A stretch of DNA of 64,000 nt from Actinomyces sp. oral taxon 171 str. F0337 (GCF_005696555.1 NZ_CP040005.1:2480001-2544000); one strand, 5' to 3'; positions 9,118 to 17,732 are shown, numbered from the stretch's first letter. Program-made: numbers and translations. The notes: generated by a model not told the origin, from the letters alone.

Positions 9118-10461
9118 TCACACCGCGTCGCGGGTGACGGGGCAGGTCATGCAGTGCGAGCCGCCGCGGCCGCGCACGAGCTCGACACCGGGGGTCTCGA
9201 CGACCTCGATGCCGGCCTTGCGCAGGGCGTCGTTGGCGCGCTGGTTGTGGGCGTAGCCGATGACGCGCCCGGGCGCCAGGGCCACGACGTTGCAGGAGTC
9301 CCGGGCGAGCTCGCGCAGGGCCTCGGCCTCCTCGGAGGCACCGGGACTGATGACGCGGAAGGAGTCGATGCCGGCGGCGCGGGCGAGGACCGCATCCATC
9401 TGAGAGCCGTCGTGGACCGTCACCTTGAGGGCCCGCCCGGCCGCTCCGGGCTCGATCTCCACGGTGGTGACCTCGGTGAAGCCGGGGAAGCGCAGGTAGG
9501 TGTCGGGGCTGACCATCGTCATGAGGGTGTCCAGGTGCATGACGGCCTCGAGCTGGGTGTAGAAGGCGGCGTCGGGCATATGGACGCCGATGACCCGGTC
9601 GGCCACACCGGCCGCGAAGAGCTGGGAGGCCAGGCGCTCCACGCCGGCGGCGGTGGAGCGGTGAGTGAGACCCATGACGAGGGTCCGGTTGCCCAGGATC
9701 TGGAAGTCTCCGCCCTCGATGGTGGAGGCCGCTGATACGCGCCCCTGCTCGCGCCACAGGCGAGCGTCCGGGCCGTCGGAGCCGCCGAGCTCGGCCAGGC
9801 GGGGGGCGAAGGCGGGGTGGTAGCGGTAGACGGCCTCGTAGCCGACGGCCTCGCGCCGGCGCGGCTCCAGGGCCATGGAGTTGACCGAGACCCCGCCATG
9901 GAGCCAGGCGGAGGCGTCGCGGGTGAAGAGCAGGTTGGGCAGGGGGGTGACGACGAACTGGCCCTCCAGGGTGGACAGGTAGGTGGAGGAGAACAGGTCG
10001 CGCCCGTCGGATGAGCTGAGGCGCTCACGCAGCTCGGCGCGGGTGATACCACTCAGGAGTACCTCGGCGAGGTCGGCGTCGGGTAGGGACTGGAAGTAGT
10101 CGATGAGCAGCTCGGAGGCGGAGACGCCGACGACGTCGGGGCCGACGGCCTCGTCCAGGACCAGGCGGCGGGCCTCGGGGACGGCCAGGACCTCGGTGAA
10201 CAGCTCGCGGAAGTCGTGGACGATGACGCCCTCGGAGCGCAGGATCGCGGTGAAGGCGTCGTGCTCGGCCTGGGCCCGGGGAATGTTGAGGGCGTCGTCG
10301 AAGAGCAGGGAGTCGGCGTTGATGGGGGTCAGGCGGGCGATCTCCCCACCGGGACGGTGGACGATCACCTCGCGCAGAGAACCGGTCTCGGAGTCGACTC
10401 GCCCCCCACCGTCGGCAACGGGGATGAAGGTGCGGCTGGCGGTCTCACCGGTCTGTGTCAT
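9118..10461 (-). CDS. arcA: Arginine deiminase
   Basis: A 447-residue cytoplasmic enzyme hydrolysing arginine to citrulline and ammonia. Family motifs are present in order: FTRDASAWL, EGGDFQILGN, the catalytic HLD in VMHLDTLMTMV, and the C-terminal HCMTCP with nucleophile Cys437. The ATG start is supported by a TACCCT hexamer ending 6 nt before it, pointing to a leaderless mRNA; the open frame runs 42 codons further but without support. No arcB or arcC lies next to it in this window, so the rest of the deiminase pathway must be elsewhere. In oral actinomycetes the pathway counters acid. Confidence 0.95.
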   Translation of the reverse strand: MTQTGETASRTFIPVADGGGRVDSETGSLREVIVHRPGGEIARLTPINADSLLFDDALNIPRAQAEHDAFTAILRSEGVIVHDFRELFTEVLAVPEARRLVLDEAVGPDVVGVSASELLIDYFQSLPDADLAEVLLSGITRAELRERLSSSDGRDLFSSTYLSTLEGQFVVTPLPNLLFTRDASAWLHGGVSVNSMALEPRRREAVGYEAVYRYHPAFAPRLAELGGSDGPDARLWREQGRVSAASTIEGGDFQILGNRTLVMGLTHRSTAAGVERLASQLFAAGVADRVIGVHMPDAAFYTQLEAVMHLDTLMTMVSPDTYLRFPGFTEVTTVEIEPGAAGRALKVTVHDGSQMDAVLARAAGIDSFRVISPGASEEAEALRELARDSCNVVALAPGRVIGYAHNQRANDALRKAGIEVVETPGVELVRGRGGSHCMTCPVTRDAV

Positions 10462-10467
10462 GAGCAC

Positions 10468-10473
10468 AGGGTA
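10468..10473 (-). promoter_or_regulatory. Putative -10 element of arcA (leaderless)
   Basis: TACCCT on the minus strand ends 6 nt before the arcA ATG. Transcription would begin at or next to the start codon, and there is no Shine-Dalgarno sequence. Confidence 0.5.
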
Positions 10474-10597
10474 ACGGGAGGTAGCGGGAAGCAAAGGGCG
10501 CGCCCGACTCCCGGCCGGGCGTCTCATGAAGCGGTCACTACCATCGTCAACGGCTTTTGTTGAGCGACGAATCAACTGGGGCGTCAAAGATGCATGC

Positions 10598-10625
10598 TTG
10601 TCGCAAACCGCAAGAATGGTAAGAT
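10598..10625 (+). promoter_or_regulatory. Putative promoter of the small secreted peptide gene
   Basis: TTGTCG (10598-10603) and TAAGAT (10620-10625) are spaced by 16 bp in an AT-rich stretch, about 40 nt before the GTG start. A GTTGA-N8-TCAAC inverted repeat at 10559-10576 lies just upstream and could be a regulator site. Confidence 0.5.
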
Positions 10626-10665
10626 AATTTACTCAAAGCACCTTCCCAAGACAGGAGTTCCCACA

Positions 10666-10869
10666 GTGAAAACAGTTGCCCGCCTCTCCCTGATTGCCCT
10701 CCTCCTGACAGGCTTCGCTGCACCAGCCAGCGCAGCGCCAACCACCACCCCCGCAACCCAGGATGACTCACCAACGGCGTTCGGTAGAGCCAAACTGTAC
10801 CCGGGCTTCTGCCTTATCAACCAAGCAGTCTGCTACGAACCGTGGGGAAAGGCGTGGCGTAACTGGTGA
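10666..10869 (+). CDS. Small secreted peptide with two cysteines (candidate signal or bacteriocin-like)
   Basis: A 67-residue product from a GTG start with AGGAG 8 nt upstream. Residues 1-23 look like a Sec signal peptide (VKTVARLSLIALLLTGFAAP) ending in ASA before APTTT, leaving about 44 mature residues: a Thr/Pro/Asp linker, then a tail with CLINQAVC and the aromatic end YEPWGKAWRNW. The two Cys could close a seven-to-eight-residue loop. I recognise no family. The codons are more AT-rich than in flanking genes. It lies directly upstream of a histidine kinase and response regulator, which makes a peptide pheromone or a self-sensed antimicrobial plausible; a small cell-wall protein is equally compatible with the sequence. 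The frame is open upstream to 10594, but that extension has no export signal. Confidence 0.6.
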   Translation: MKTVARLSLIALLLTGFAAPASAAPTTTPATQDDSPTAFGRAKLYPGFCLINQAVCYEPWGKAWRNW

Positions 10870-10879
10870 CATGGCTGTT

Positions 10880-10930
10880 GACACCTTCTGGGCTTACCTG
10901 TCATCACAAGCAGGTAAGCCCAGAGGTGTC
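10880..10930 (+). terminator. Long hairpin between peptide gene and histidine kinase
   Basis: The arms 10880-10900 and 10911-10930 pair over 20 bp with a single bulged T and a 10-nt loop (TCATCACAAG); CATGG at 10870-10874 and CCATG at 10935-10939 could extend it. It starts 11 nt after the peptide stop. No T-run follows, so it may be a Rho-independent-like terminator, an RNA-stabilising 3' end, or an attenuator limiting read-through into the kinase. Confidence 0.7.
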
Positions 10931-10976
10931 GGCATCCATGTCACTCAACATTCACGCATCTAGCTCCCCGGCAACA

Positions 10977-10982
10977 TAAGAT
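10977..10982 (+). promoter_or_regulatory. Putative -10 element of the histidine kinase gene
   Basis: TAAGAT, the same hexamer as in the peptide promoter, ends 14 nt before the kinase ATG, which has no Shine-Dalgarno sequence. No convincing -35 element is seen. Confidence 0.35.
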
Positions 10983-10996
10983 CATTTTACCGCAGA

Positions 10997-12201
10997 ATGC
11001 AGAGCAATAGTTTATTCTATACAGTTTGGGTGCGATTCAGTAAGTTCTTGCCGCACCTGAGAATAGCTATTCTTTTATCGGCCGTACTACCGATACTTTC
11101 TTTGGATTTAGTTATCTTAACCAACTACAGCGATCGATCTTTTTTGGTTGCAGAATCTCTTCAACTCTCCGCTTTTTTCGTGTATTGCGCCTCAAAAAAG
11201 CGAAGTGTCGGGACGCTCGCTTTTTCGACAGCACTACTATTCACTTTCATCCATCCCACATTGAGCCCTGGATGGAGCTTGTGCCTCGCTTTTGTTATTG
11301 CCATCGACCTCCTCGTCTCTAAGCACACAAAACTAGCCCTCATTCAGTTTATTATACTGTATATTGCGCAAGTTTCGGCTGGATACAAACCGCTTTTTAC
11401 CGCTACCACCATATTTTTCGCTGTGCTGGTTTGTTCATCCATCAGCATCCTCATCCGTGACGCCAGGGAACGTCTTGAGAAGATGCAACGCGAGGCGGAA
11501 CGCTCCAAGGAAATCGCCGCCGAGCTCATTCAGCAGCTGCGCCGCGACATTGCCGACAGCCTCCATGACGACCTGGCCGCCGACCTCACCCGTATGCTCA
11601 TCATCTCCCGCTCCATCAGGCTTCCCCACGGCGACGACCGCGACCGCATCCTCGATCTGCAGGACCGGACCCAGCAGGCCCTCGCCCACCTGCGCCTGCT
11701 CATCCACAACCTCGCCGTCTCCCAAGGGCCCCCAAGGAGGAGCCCACCCTCCAGGAGATCATCGAATCCAGCGCCTCCACGCTGGCTCAGCGCAAGATCG
11801 TCCTGGACGCCGACCTCGACGGCATCGAGAGGATCCCGGCGCTGCACCGCTCCGAGCTCGGTCGGCTCCTGGTCGCCTTCATCCGCGAGAACACCCTCAA
11901 CGCTCTCAAGTACAACTCCCCCCACGATCTTGTCTCCCTCTTCGTGGAGCAGGAGCAGGACACCCTCTTCATCAGCTTCAGCTCGCCCTGGCATGATCAG
12001 AAAGTGCCCGAGGAGATGCACGGGGGATACGGTTTATGGGCCCTCCAGGACCGGTTCGAGAATGCCGGGGGCTCCTTGAGCTCGAACCGGATCGGAGCCT
12101 CCTGGACCGTTCTCGCCAGCCTCCCCTGGAACGAGATCGCCACACCAACAACTAATGCGAGATCCCTCATGTCACCACCGGACGGAGCCGCTTATGCCTA
12201 G
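10997..12201 (+). pseudogene. Sensor histidine kinase (HisKA_3/NarL-type), interrupted by one frameshift
   Basis: The first frame (from ATG 10997) encodes about six membrane segments over residues 15-155, a coiled linker, and the dimerisation/phosphoacceptor helix DIADSLHDDLAADLTRM with the expected His. After LLIHNLAVSQG the frame is lost at a G3C5 run (11726-11733). The -1 frame then continues as KEEPTLQEIIESSAS, the N-box-like RENTLNALKYN and the G-box-like GGYGLWALQDRFENAGG, ending at TAG 12201. That stop overlaps the response-regulator ATG (ATGCCTAG), so the second frame is the genuine continuation. Adding one G or C in the run restores a single 401-codon gene. The cause may be a real mutation, phase variation or a sequencing error. 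The membrane half is strikingly AT-rich (about 35-48% GC per 60-nt line) while the catalytic half is about 62-67%. Confidence 0.8.
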
Positions 12202-12865
12202 TCACACCCTGCGTTCCCTGCGAGTCCTCATCGTCGATGACGACCCGCTCATTCGCACCACCTTCGCCGAACAGCTCGACTCGCAGCGGGCCATTACCGT
12301 CGTCGCCGCCGCCTCCGGTGGACGGCAGGCCATCAGCCTGCTCATGACCGGGCAGCAGCCCGTCGACGTCGTCCTGCTGGACAGCGACATGCCGGATATG
12401 GACGGCGCCCAGACGGCCAGAGCGATCTACGAGCGCTTCCCCAGGATGCCCATTGTCATGTTCACCGTCTTCAGCCGCGACGAGATGCTCACCGATGCCC
12501 TGGCAGAGGGTGTCAACGGCTTCATCACCAAGGACGAGAGCACGGAGAACGTCGCTGCGGCACTGCTGCGCGCCAGCCGCGGCGAGCCCGTCATGTCCTT
12601 GCGCCCCACGAAGATGCTCGTCGACGCCTACCAGTCCGAGCAGAAACGCGCCACCGCGGAGGCCCGCATCCAGGGGCTGGTCAACGAGCTGCCGCCCCGC
12701 CTCCAGGACATCTACACCTGCCTCCTGGAGGGTCTGACCAACCGGCGCATCGCCCGTAGGCTCGGCATCTCCGAGAACACCGTGCGTATCTACGTCTCCG
12801 AGGTCCTCCACCGCCTCGGCCACACCTCGCGCACCGAGCTCATCGCCGCAGCCCTGGGAAACTAG
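12194..12865 (+). CDS. LuxR/NarL-family response regulator
   Basis: A 223-residue two-domain regulator. The receiver domain starts RVLIVDDDPLIR with the acidic pocket, and the phosphoacceptor Asp is in VVLLDSDMPDMDG near residue 59-71; the conserved Thr and Lys follow in MFTVFSRDE and FITKDES. The C-terminal HTH reads LTNRRIARRLGISENTVRIY near residues 182-201, typical of LuxR-type DNA binding. The start was placed at ATG 12194, which overlaps the end of the kinase frame by 8 bp and has GGAG upstream, so kinase and regulator are translationally coupled. Targets are unknown; the adjacent peptide gene is the obvious candidate. Confidence 0.92.
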   Translation: MPSHTLRSLRVLIVDDDPLIRTTFAEQLDSQRAITVVAAASGGRQAISLLMTGQQPVDVVLLDSDMPDMDGAQTARAIYERFPRMPIVMFTVFSRDEMLTDALAEGVNGFITKDESTENVAAALLRASRGEPVMSLRPTKMLVDAYQSEQKRATAEARIQGLVNELPPRLQDIYTCLLEGLTNRRIARRLGISENTVRIYVSEVLHRLGHTSRTELIAAALGN

Positions 12866-12917
12866 GAGCCACGACGACCACAACCGGCACCTGGGGCGGA
12901 ACGAGCCCCGGCACCCC

Positions 12918-12923
12918 TACGCT
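12918..12923 (+). promoter_or_regulatory. Putative -10 element of menB (leaderless)
   Basis: TACGCT ends 6 nt before the menB ATG. This is the recurrent leaderless geometry of the window. Confidence 0.5.
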
Positions 12924-12929
12924 GAGGCC

Positions 12930-14021
12930 ATGAACGCCGCCACCACCCACCCGTTGCCCCGCCGCGTCTCGGAGATCTTCACCCCCGCTCGCTGGCGGGA
13001 GGTGCCCGGCTTCCCCCACGCCGAGGCCGGCACGGACACCTCCCAGCAGCGGACGGAGGCCCTCACGGACATCACCTACCACAGGGGCTGCGTCCGGGGC
13101 GAGGACGGCATCTGGCTCCAGGACCTGCCGGTGGTCCGCGTGGCCTTCAACCGGCCCGAGGTGCGCAATGCCTTCCGCCCCCGCACCGTCGACGAGCTCT
13201 ACCGGGTCCTGGACCACGCGCGCATGAGCGGCGACGTCGGCGCCGTCATCCTCACCGGCAACGGCCCCTCCCCGCGCGACGGCGGCTGGGCCTTCTCCTC
13301 CGGCGGCGACCAGCGCATCCGTGGCCGGGACGGCTACCGCTACGAGCGGGAGACCACACCCGACGCATCACAGGATCCCCCGACTGCCGCCGGCAGGACC
13401 GACGACCACGCCTACAGCCACGAGGCGGACGTCGCCGCCGCCCAGGCCCGCCTCGACACCGCGCGGGCCGGTCGGCTCCACATCCTGGAGGTTCAGCGCC
13501 TCATCCGCACCATGCCCAAGGCCGTCATCGCCGCCGTTCCGGGCTGGGCCGCCGGCGGCGGTCACAGCCTCAACGTCGTGTGCGACCTGTCGCTGGCCTC
13601 GATCGAGCACGCACGCTTCAAGCAGACCGACGCTGATGTCGGCAGCTTCGACGCCGGCTACGGCTCCGCGCTCCTGGCCCGCCAGGTCGGAGACAAGCGC
13701 GCCCGCGAGATCTTCTTCCTGGCCCGCACCTACGACGCCGTCACCGCCGAGCGCTGGGGCGTCGTCAATGAGGCGGTCCCCCACGCCGAGCTCGAGGAAC
13801 GGGCCCTGGAGTACGCGGCCACCGTCGCGGGCAAGTCCCCGCAGGCCATCCGCATGCTCAAGCTCGCCTTCAACCTGGCCGACGACGGCCTGGCCGGCCA
13901 GCAGGTCTTCGCCGGTGAGGCCACGCGTCTGGCCTATATGACCGACGAGGCCGTCGAGGGGCGCGACGCGTTCCTCCAGCGCCGCACCCCCGACTGGTCA
14001 CCCTTCCCGTACTACTTCTGA
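12930..14021 (+). CDS. menB: 1,4-dihydroxy-2-naphthoyl-CoA synthase
   Basis: A 363-residue crotonase-fold enzyme that ring-closes o-succinylbenzoyl-CoA in menaquinone synthesis. Visible marks are FNRPEVRNAFRPRTVDEL, the oxyanion loop SSGGDQR, AVPGWAAGGGHSLNVVCDLS and QTDADVGSFDAGYGSALLAR, all characteristic of MenB rather than of general enoyl-CoA hydratases. It is longer than enterobacterial MenB because of an N-terminal extension and an insertion after GDQRIRGRDGYRY, both common in actinobacteria. It stands alone here; menA and menE are about 8 and 11 kb downstream on the other strand. Confidence 0.93.
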   Translation: MNAATTHPLPRRVSEIFTPARWREVPGFPHAEAGTDTSQQRTEALTDITYHRGCVRGEDGIWLQDLPVVRVAFNRPEVRNAFRPRTVDELYRVLDHARMSGDVGAVILTGNGPSPRDGGWAFSSGGDQRIRGRDGYRYERETTPDASQDPPTAAGRTDDHAYSHEADVAAAQARLDTARAGRLHILEVQRLIRTMPKAVIAAVPGWAAGGGHSLNVVCDLSLASIEHARFKQTDADVGSFDAGYGSALLARQVGDKRAREIFFLARTYDAVTAERWGVVNEAVPHAELEERALEYAATVAGKSPQAIRMLKLAFNLADDGLAGQQVFAGEATRLAYMTDEAVEGRDAFLQRRTPDWSPFPYYF

Positions 14022-14383
14022 CCCTGGGCCGTCATTGCTATCGCACCCGAGAACTCACGGTCGATAAGTCGAGGACATTCAGAATCATGCCGGGTACCGG
14101 ATCAGAGAGAATATCCTGAAAAGGAGTTCATGCCCCCGGAATTCTCCGCAGACTCCTACCTGGGGCGGAAAAAGAAGGATCATTGTTTCCCGTTTATCGC
14201 GGCGACGACGGCCCTCGCTGAGCGGTGCTTCCGCCAGACCTCAGGAAACCCTGGAATGACGGGAGATCCCCTCAGAGACACTGACATCCATCAGCATTGG
14301 GGTCAGCCCCTTCAGAGCGACCCAACTGTTATCTACCTCACACTCCGGGTGCTCGTGCCACCCCGTCACCCGTCGGCCCGCCG
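14022..14383. other. Intergenic region, menB to anti-sigma gene
   Basis: About 360 bases between convergent genes. Apart from the doubtful small frame starting at 14130, nothing convincing is seen: no tRNA and no clear terminator. Confidence 0.5.
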
Positions 14384-14387
14384 CTAA
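14130..14387 (+). CDS. Doubtful small hypothetical protein
   Basis: An 85-codon frame preceded by a good AAAAGGAG site 4-5 nt before ATG. The predicted product is hydrophilic, with no signal peptide, helix pattern or family I recognise. Its last bases overlap the end of the anti-sigma gene on the opposite strand. The ribosome-binding site is the only argument for it. Confidence 0.22.
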   Translation: MPPEFSADSYLGRKKKDHCFPFIAATTALAERCFRQTSGNPGMTGDPLRDTDIHQHWGQPLQSDPTVIYLTLRVLVPPRHPSARR

Positions 14388-15313
14388 GCGGAGTCCCCGG
14401 TGGGGCCGGCCGAGGGTCCGGGGGACGGCGAGCCGGTCGCGGTGCCGGTCCGGTCGGCGTCCTCACTCACCCGCAGGGTGACCAGGGGCGGCGTCGTCGG
14501 CCGAGCCGAGCCGCCGGCCGGCTCCATGGTGATGACGATCTGCTGGCCGGGCTTGGGCATGATGTCGAGGAAGGAGAAGCCGGCCTCCTCCCGGGGGTCG
14601 TAGACGCCCAGCGAGGTGGTTGTCTCCCCCTCTTTGAGCCAGACCTGGAGGCTGCGCCCGCCGGCGGACTCCTTCATGGCGGCAGGCAGGGTCAGCGCGG
14701 TCATGCTCATGTCCCGGGACCAGGTGAGGGTCGCGACGTGTCCGTCGGGCATCGTGTCGGTCACCCGCTGGACGTCCTGGGCCTGGTTGAGGTGGGCGTA
14801 GTGCTGGGTCGGTGCCATGGAGTTCTTCATGGAGTCCATGGCCTCATTGACCGCGCCCCGCGCGCTCCAGCGCCCCACACCGATGCCGACGCCGAGCAGG
14901 ACCACCGCGGCGGCGGCCCGCAACAGGCCGGTGCGCCAGGCGGAGCGGCGTCGGCGGTGCGCATCGAGGCTGACGACGGAGGAGTCCACCGAGTCGCGGT
15001 CACTGCCGCCATCGCTGCCACCGGTGGCCTCACCGACATCACCAGAGCCCTCCTCCGCAGTGCCGCCGGTGGCCTCATCGGCCTGCTCCGTCCGAGGCTC
15101 GCGAGCAATGGCCTCCAGAAGGGAGGCGCGGATCGCGGCCGGCGGGGTCACGGGCCGCAGCGAGGCCCCCAGCAGGGCGGCCGCCTCTGAGTCGAGCTCG
15201 TCGTCGAAGAGCTCGACGTCATCTCCACTCTGCGCGCCGTCGAGCCCCTCGGCGGCCTGCGCATCGGCGCCGCCGTTGACGGCGTCCTCGTGAGTCCTAT
15301 CGCGATCGCTCAT
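14384..15313 (-). CDS. rskA: Anti-sigma factor, RskA-like
   Basis: A 309-residue single-pass membrane protein. Residues 1-130 are cytoplasmic and very acidic (many Asp, Glu, Gly) and should clamp the sigma factor; LLRAAAAVVLLGVGIGVG is the membrane helix near residues 130-150; the outer domain contains MTALTLPAAM, GGRSLQVWLKEG and SARPTTPPLVTLRV, matching the RskA C-terminal domain. It overlaps the sigma gene by 4 bp (ATGA), the usual arrangement for an ECF sigma factor and its membrane antagonist. Release would be by regulated proteolysis in known members. Confidence 0.85.
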   Translation of the reverse strand: MSDRDRTHEDAVNGGADAQAAEGLDGAQSGDDVELFDDELDSEAAALLGASLRPVTPPAAIRASLLEAIAREPRTEQADEATGGTAEEGSGDVGEATGGSDGGSDRDSVDSSVVSLDAHRRRRSAWRTGLLRAAAAVVLLGVGIGVGRWSARGAVNEAMDSMKNSMAPTQHYAHLNQAQDVQRVTDTMPDGHVATLTWSRDMSMTALTLPAAMKESAGGRSLQVWLKEGETTTSLGVYDPREEAGFSFLDIMPKPGQQIVITMEPAGGSARPTTPPLVTLRVSEDADRTGTATGSPSPGPSAGPTGDSA

Positions 15314-15942
15314 GACTGCACCCCCAGCTCTCGTCGTAACCGTGCCATTCCGTCCCTGATGCGGGTTTTGACCGTTCCCAGCGGCGTGTTCGTGCGGCGG
15401 GCGATCTCGCGATGGGTCAGGCCCGTGAAGTAGGCCAGCTCGATGGTGGAGCGGTAGGGCTCCCCCACGGCCTCGAGCGCCCGGTGCACCTGCTCGCCCA
15501 CGAGTCTGTCCTCGACCTGCTGGACCGTCTGGTCGACGTCGGGCATGTAGTCATGCCATCGGCTCTCCCGGTCCCGGGAGGACTGGGAGGAGCGGACCCG
15601 GTCGATGGCCCGGCGCCTGGCCATGGTCACCAGCCAGGCCCGGACGCTGCCCCGCGCCTGGGAGTAGGAGCCGGCCGTGCGCCACACCTCGAGGAAGACC
15701 TCCTGGAGAACCTCCTCGCTCTGGGCGCGGTCGACGACGATCTGCAGGATCAGCGCGAACAGTCGGGAGGACCAGGCGTCGTAGAGGCGGGCGAAGGCGT
15801 CGGCGTCACCGTCGGCAACCTGCGCGATCCACTCCCCCTCAGAGCTGCTGGAACTGCTGCTTGTCACAGGGGAATGGTAGGCGAGTCCGCGGGCGGAGAC
15901 GGTGCGCGTCCCGGTCCGCGCCTCCAGCGTCGCCAGGCTCAT
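15310..15942 (-). CDS. sigK: ECF RNA polymerase sigma factor, SigK-like
   Basis: A 210-residue group-4 sigma factor with region 2 (DAFARLYDAWSSRLFALI, and VFLEVWRTAGSY for core binding) and region 4 with the HTH GLTHREIARRTNTPLGTVK. The first ~25 residues are unconserved, and an internal GTG near residue 26 (VTSSSSSS) could be the real start. It lies 39 bp downstream of the dipZ-like gene and overlaps its anti-sigma gene. In Mycobacterium tuberculosis SigK is held by RskA and drives the mpt83-dipZ-mpt70 region, so physical linkage of all three partners here supports the assignment. Confidence 0.85.
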   Translation of the reverse strand: MSLATLEARTGTRTVSARGLAYHSPVTSSSSSSSEGEWIAQVADGDADAFARLYDAWSSRLFALILQIVVDRAQSEEVLQEVFLEVWRTAGSYSQARGSVRAWLVTMARRRAIDRVRSSQSSRDRESRWHDYMPDVDQTVQQVEDRLVGEQVHRALEAVGEPYRSTIELAYFTGLTHREIARRTNTPLGTVKTRIRDGMARLRRELGVQS

Positions 15943-15981
15943 CGCACCGTCTCCTGGGTCGTCCCTGCCCTCACCGTCGGG

Positions 15982-17685
15982 TCACCCGAAGGTGAAGGAG
16001 TACAGCTGCAGCCCGGGCGAGGCCTCCAGCTCGAGCTCACCTGATCCCGCCTCGTCGGTACGGACCAGCTCCATCCCGTTGGGCACGCCTGAGACGTGGG
16101 TGGTGCGGGTCTTCCCGTTGACCGTCCAGGTCAGGTCCCCCTCGCCGGAGACGACGAGGTTGACCTGCTTGCCGCGGTAGGACAGGCGCAGGCGGCCCTT
16201 GCCCTCGGCCGGGGCGATGGACTGCGGCTCCACTTTCCACGTTCCGTCCAGGGCGAAGGTGTCGGCCTGGAGGCGGGAGGGGAACGAGAAGGCGCGCTGC
16301 CCCTTCTGGAGGGTCCCCTGCGCGAAGCCGGAGGCACGGTCCGATCCCAGGTAGGTCTCGGGGGTGCGGGGGCTGTTGGTACCCGCGTCGTCGTTCGCCT
16401 CGGAGAAGATGGGGGCGGGAAGGGTCACCTTCGGATTGGCCTGCGTGAGCAGCTCGCGGACGAGCTTCTCCGTGGCGGCCTCACCGCCCTCACCGACGTG
16501 GGTCTGGCGGACGTTGCCCTGGGCGTCGGCCAGGTAGTGGGCGGGCCAGTAGTGGTTGTCGAAGTTGGTCCAGGTGGTCAGGTTGGAGTCGACGGCCACG
16601 GGGTAGGTGATGCCGAGGCTCTTCACGCCACCGCGCACGTTGTCCACCTCCTTCTCGAAGGCGTACTCCGGGGAGTGGACGCCGATCACCTGCAGGCCGG
16701 AGGCGGCGTAGGTCTCGTGCAGCTTCTCGATGCCGGGGATCGAGCGCTGGCAGTTGATGCACGAGTAGGCGAAGAAGTCGACCAGGGTGACCTTACCGGC
16801 GCGACTCTGCTGGGTCAGGGGCCGGTCGCCGGGCGTGTTGATCCAGGCCACCGCGCCGTCGATGGCGGGTAGAGGACCGCAGTCACCGAGAGCGGTGGCC
16901 CCGGGGCGGCAGGCCCCGGAGGAGTCACTGTGAAGGAGGTCGTCGGTGCGGGCCTGAAGGGAGGCCGTGTAGTCGGGCAGGCGGCGCTGGAGCGCGGCCG
17001 GGGCGTCCAGAACCAGCGCCACGGCCAGCCCGAGCATGACGACACCGGCGGTGACGCGGATGGCGCGCTGGCGGGTGCGGAAGGCGCGGATCCTCTCCGT
17101 GATGCCGCGTCCGGCCAGGGCGAAGGCCAGCAGCGGGATCGCCGTGCCGACGGCGAAGGACACGGCCAGTGCGACGGTGTCGGCGCCGATCCGCCCGGTG
17201 GCGCCCGCGACGGCGACGGCCGCGAGGACCGGGCCGGCACAGGGCACGTACGCGGCTCCCAGAACCAGGCCCAGAAGGAAGCCGTTGGAGGGATTCGTCG
17301 AACCGCCGAAGCGCTGGAAGCGCGCGAAGGGACGCTCCAGGATCTCCATGACCTTTGGGACCATCATGCCCAGGCCGATCAGGGCGAGCATGACGATGCC
17401 GATCCAACGGATGAGGTCCTGCGGCAGGTGGAGCAGGCTCAGCAGGGTCGACCCCAGGAGCGTGAAGATCGTGAAACTGACCACAAGGCCGGTCACCACG
17501 AGGTAGGGGTGGAAACGGGAGGCGAAGCCGCCGTCGGCCTCCTTGTCATCACCGTCATCACCGCGTACGCCCTGCGCTCCTGCGGAGAGGAGGATGACGG
17601 GGAGCACGGGAAGAACGCACGGGGAGATACCCGTGATGAGTCCTCCCAGCAGCCCGACGGCCACCAGACTCGAGACGGTTGTCAC
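15982..17685 (-). CDS. dipZ: DipZ-type protein: CcdA membrane domain fused to a thioredoxin-like domain
   Basis: A 567-residue fusion. Residues 1-230 are a CcdA-like electron-transfer membrane domain with [18 protein letters not shown] at the N-terminus and a second Cys in [13 protein letters not shown]. An extracytoplasmic TlpA/thioredoxin-like domain follows, with the active site YSCINCQ near residues 305-311, [13 protein letters not shown] and [13 protein letters not shown]. The C-terminal ~150 residues form a beta-rich domain as in mycobacterial DipZ. It should carry reductant from the cytosol to exported thiols. It starts at GTG 17685 with AAAGGGTG upstream and is followed closely by sigK and rskA, so one transcript is likely. 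Confidence 0.9.
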   Translation of the reverse strand: MTTVSSLVAVGLLGGLITGISPCVLPVLPVILLSAGAQGVRGDDGDDKEADGGFASRFHPYLVVTGLVVSFTIFTLLGSTLLSLLHLPQDLIRWIGIVMLALIGLGMMVPKVMEILERPFARFQRFGGSTNPSNGFLLGLVLGAAYVPCAGPVLAAVAVAGATGRIGADTVALAVSFAVGTAIPLLAFALAGRGITERIRAFRTRQRAIRVTAGVVMLGLAVALVLDAPAALQRRLPDYTASLQARTDDLLHSDSSGACRPGATALGDCGPLPAIDGAVAWINTPGDRPLTQQSRAGKVTLVDFFAYSCINCQRSIPGIEKLHETYAASGLQVIGVHSPEYAFEKEVDNVRGGVKSLGITYPVAVDSNLTTWTNFDNHYWPAHYLADAQGNVRQTHVGEGGEAATEKLVRELLTQANPKVTLPAPIFSEANDDAGTNSPRTPETYLGSDRASGFAQGTLQKGQRAFSFPSRLQADTFALDGTWKVEPQSIAPAEGKGRLRLSYRGKQVNLVVSGEGDLTWTVNGKTRTTHVSGVPNGMELVRTDEAGSGELELEASPGLQLYSFTFG

Positions 17686-17732
17686 GATAATTCACCCTTT
17701 CGGTCCGTTTCTTGTTGCTAGTCTCGAAAGAG

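Noticed and set aside
10547..10774. Minus-strand 75-codon frame over the peptide gene
   Set aside because: It lacks a ribosome-binding site, and the plus-strand frame has a signal peptide, promoter and Shine-Dalgarno sequence.
11721..11745. Programmed -1 frameshifting in the histidine kinase
   Set aside because: The GGGCCCCCA context does not fit a canonical slippery heptamer, and the AGGAGG sequence lies downstream of the shift point instead of 10-14 nt upstream.
14022..14383. Possible tRNA or small RNA in the menB to anti-sigma gap
   Set aside because: No cloverleaf, CCA end or T-loop sequence could be found.
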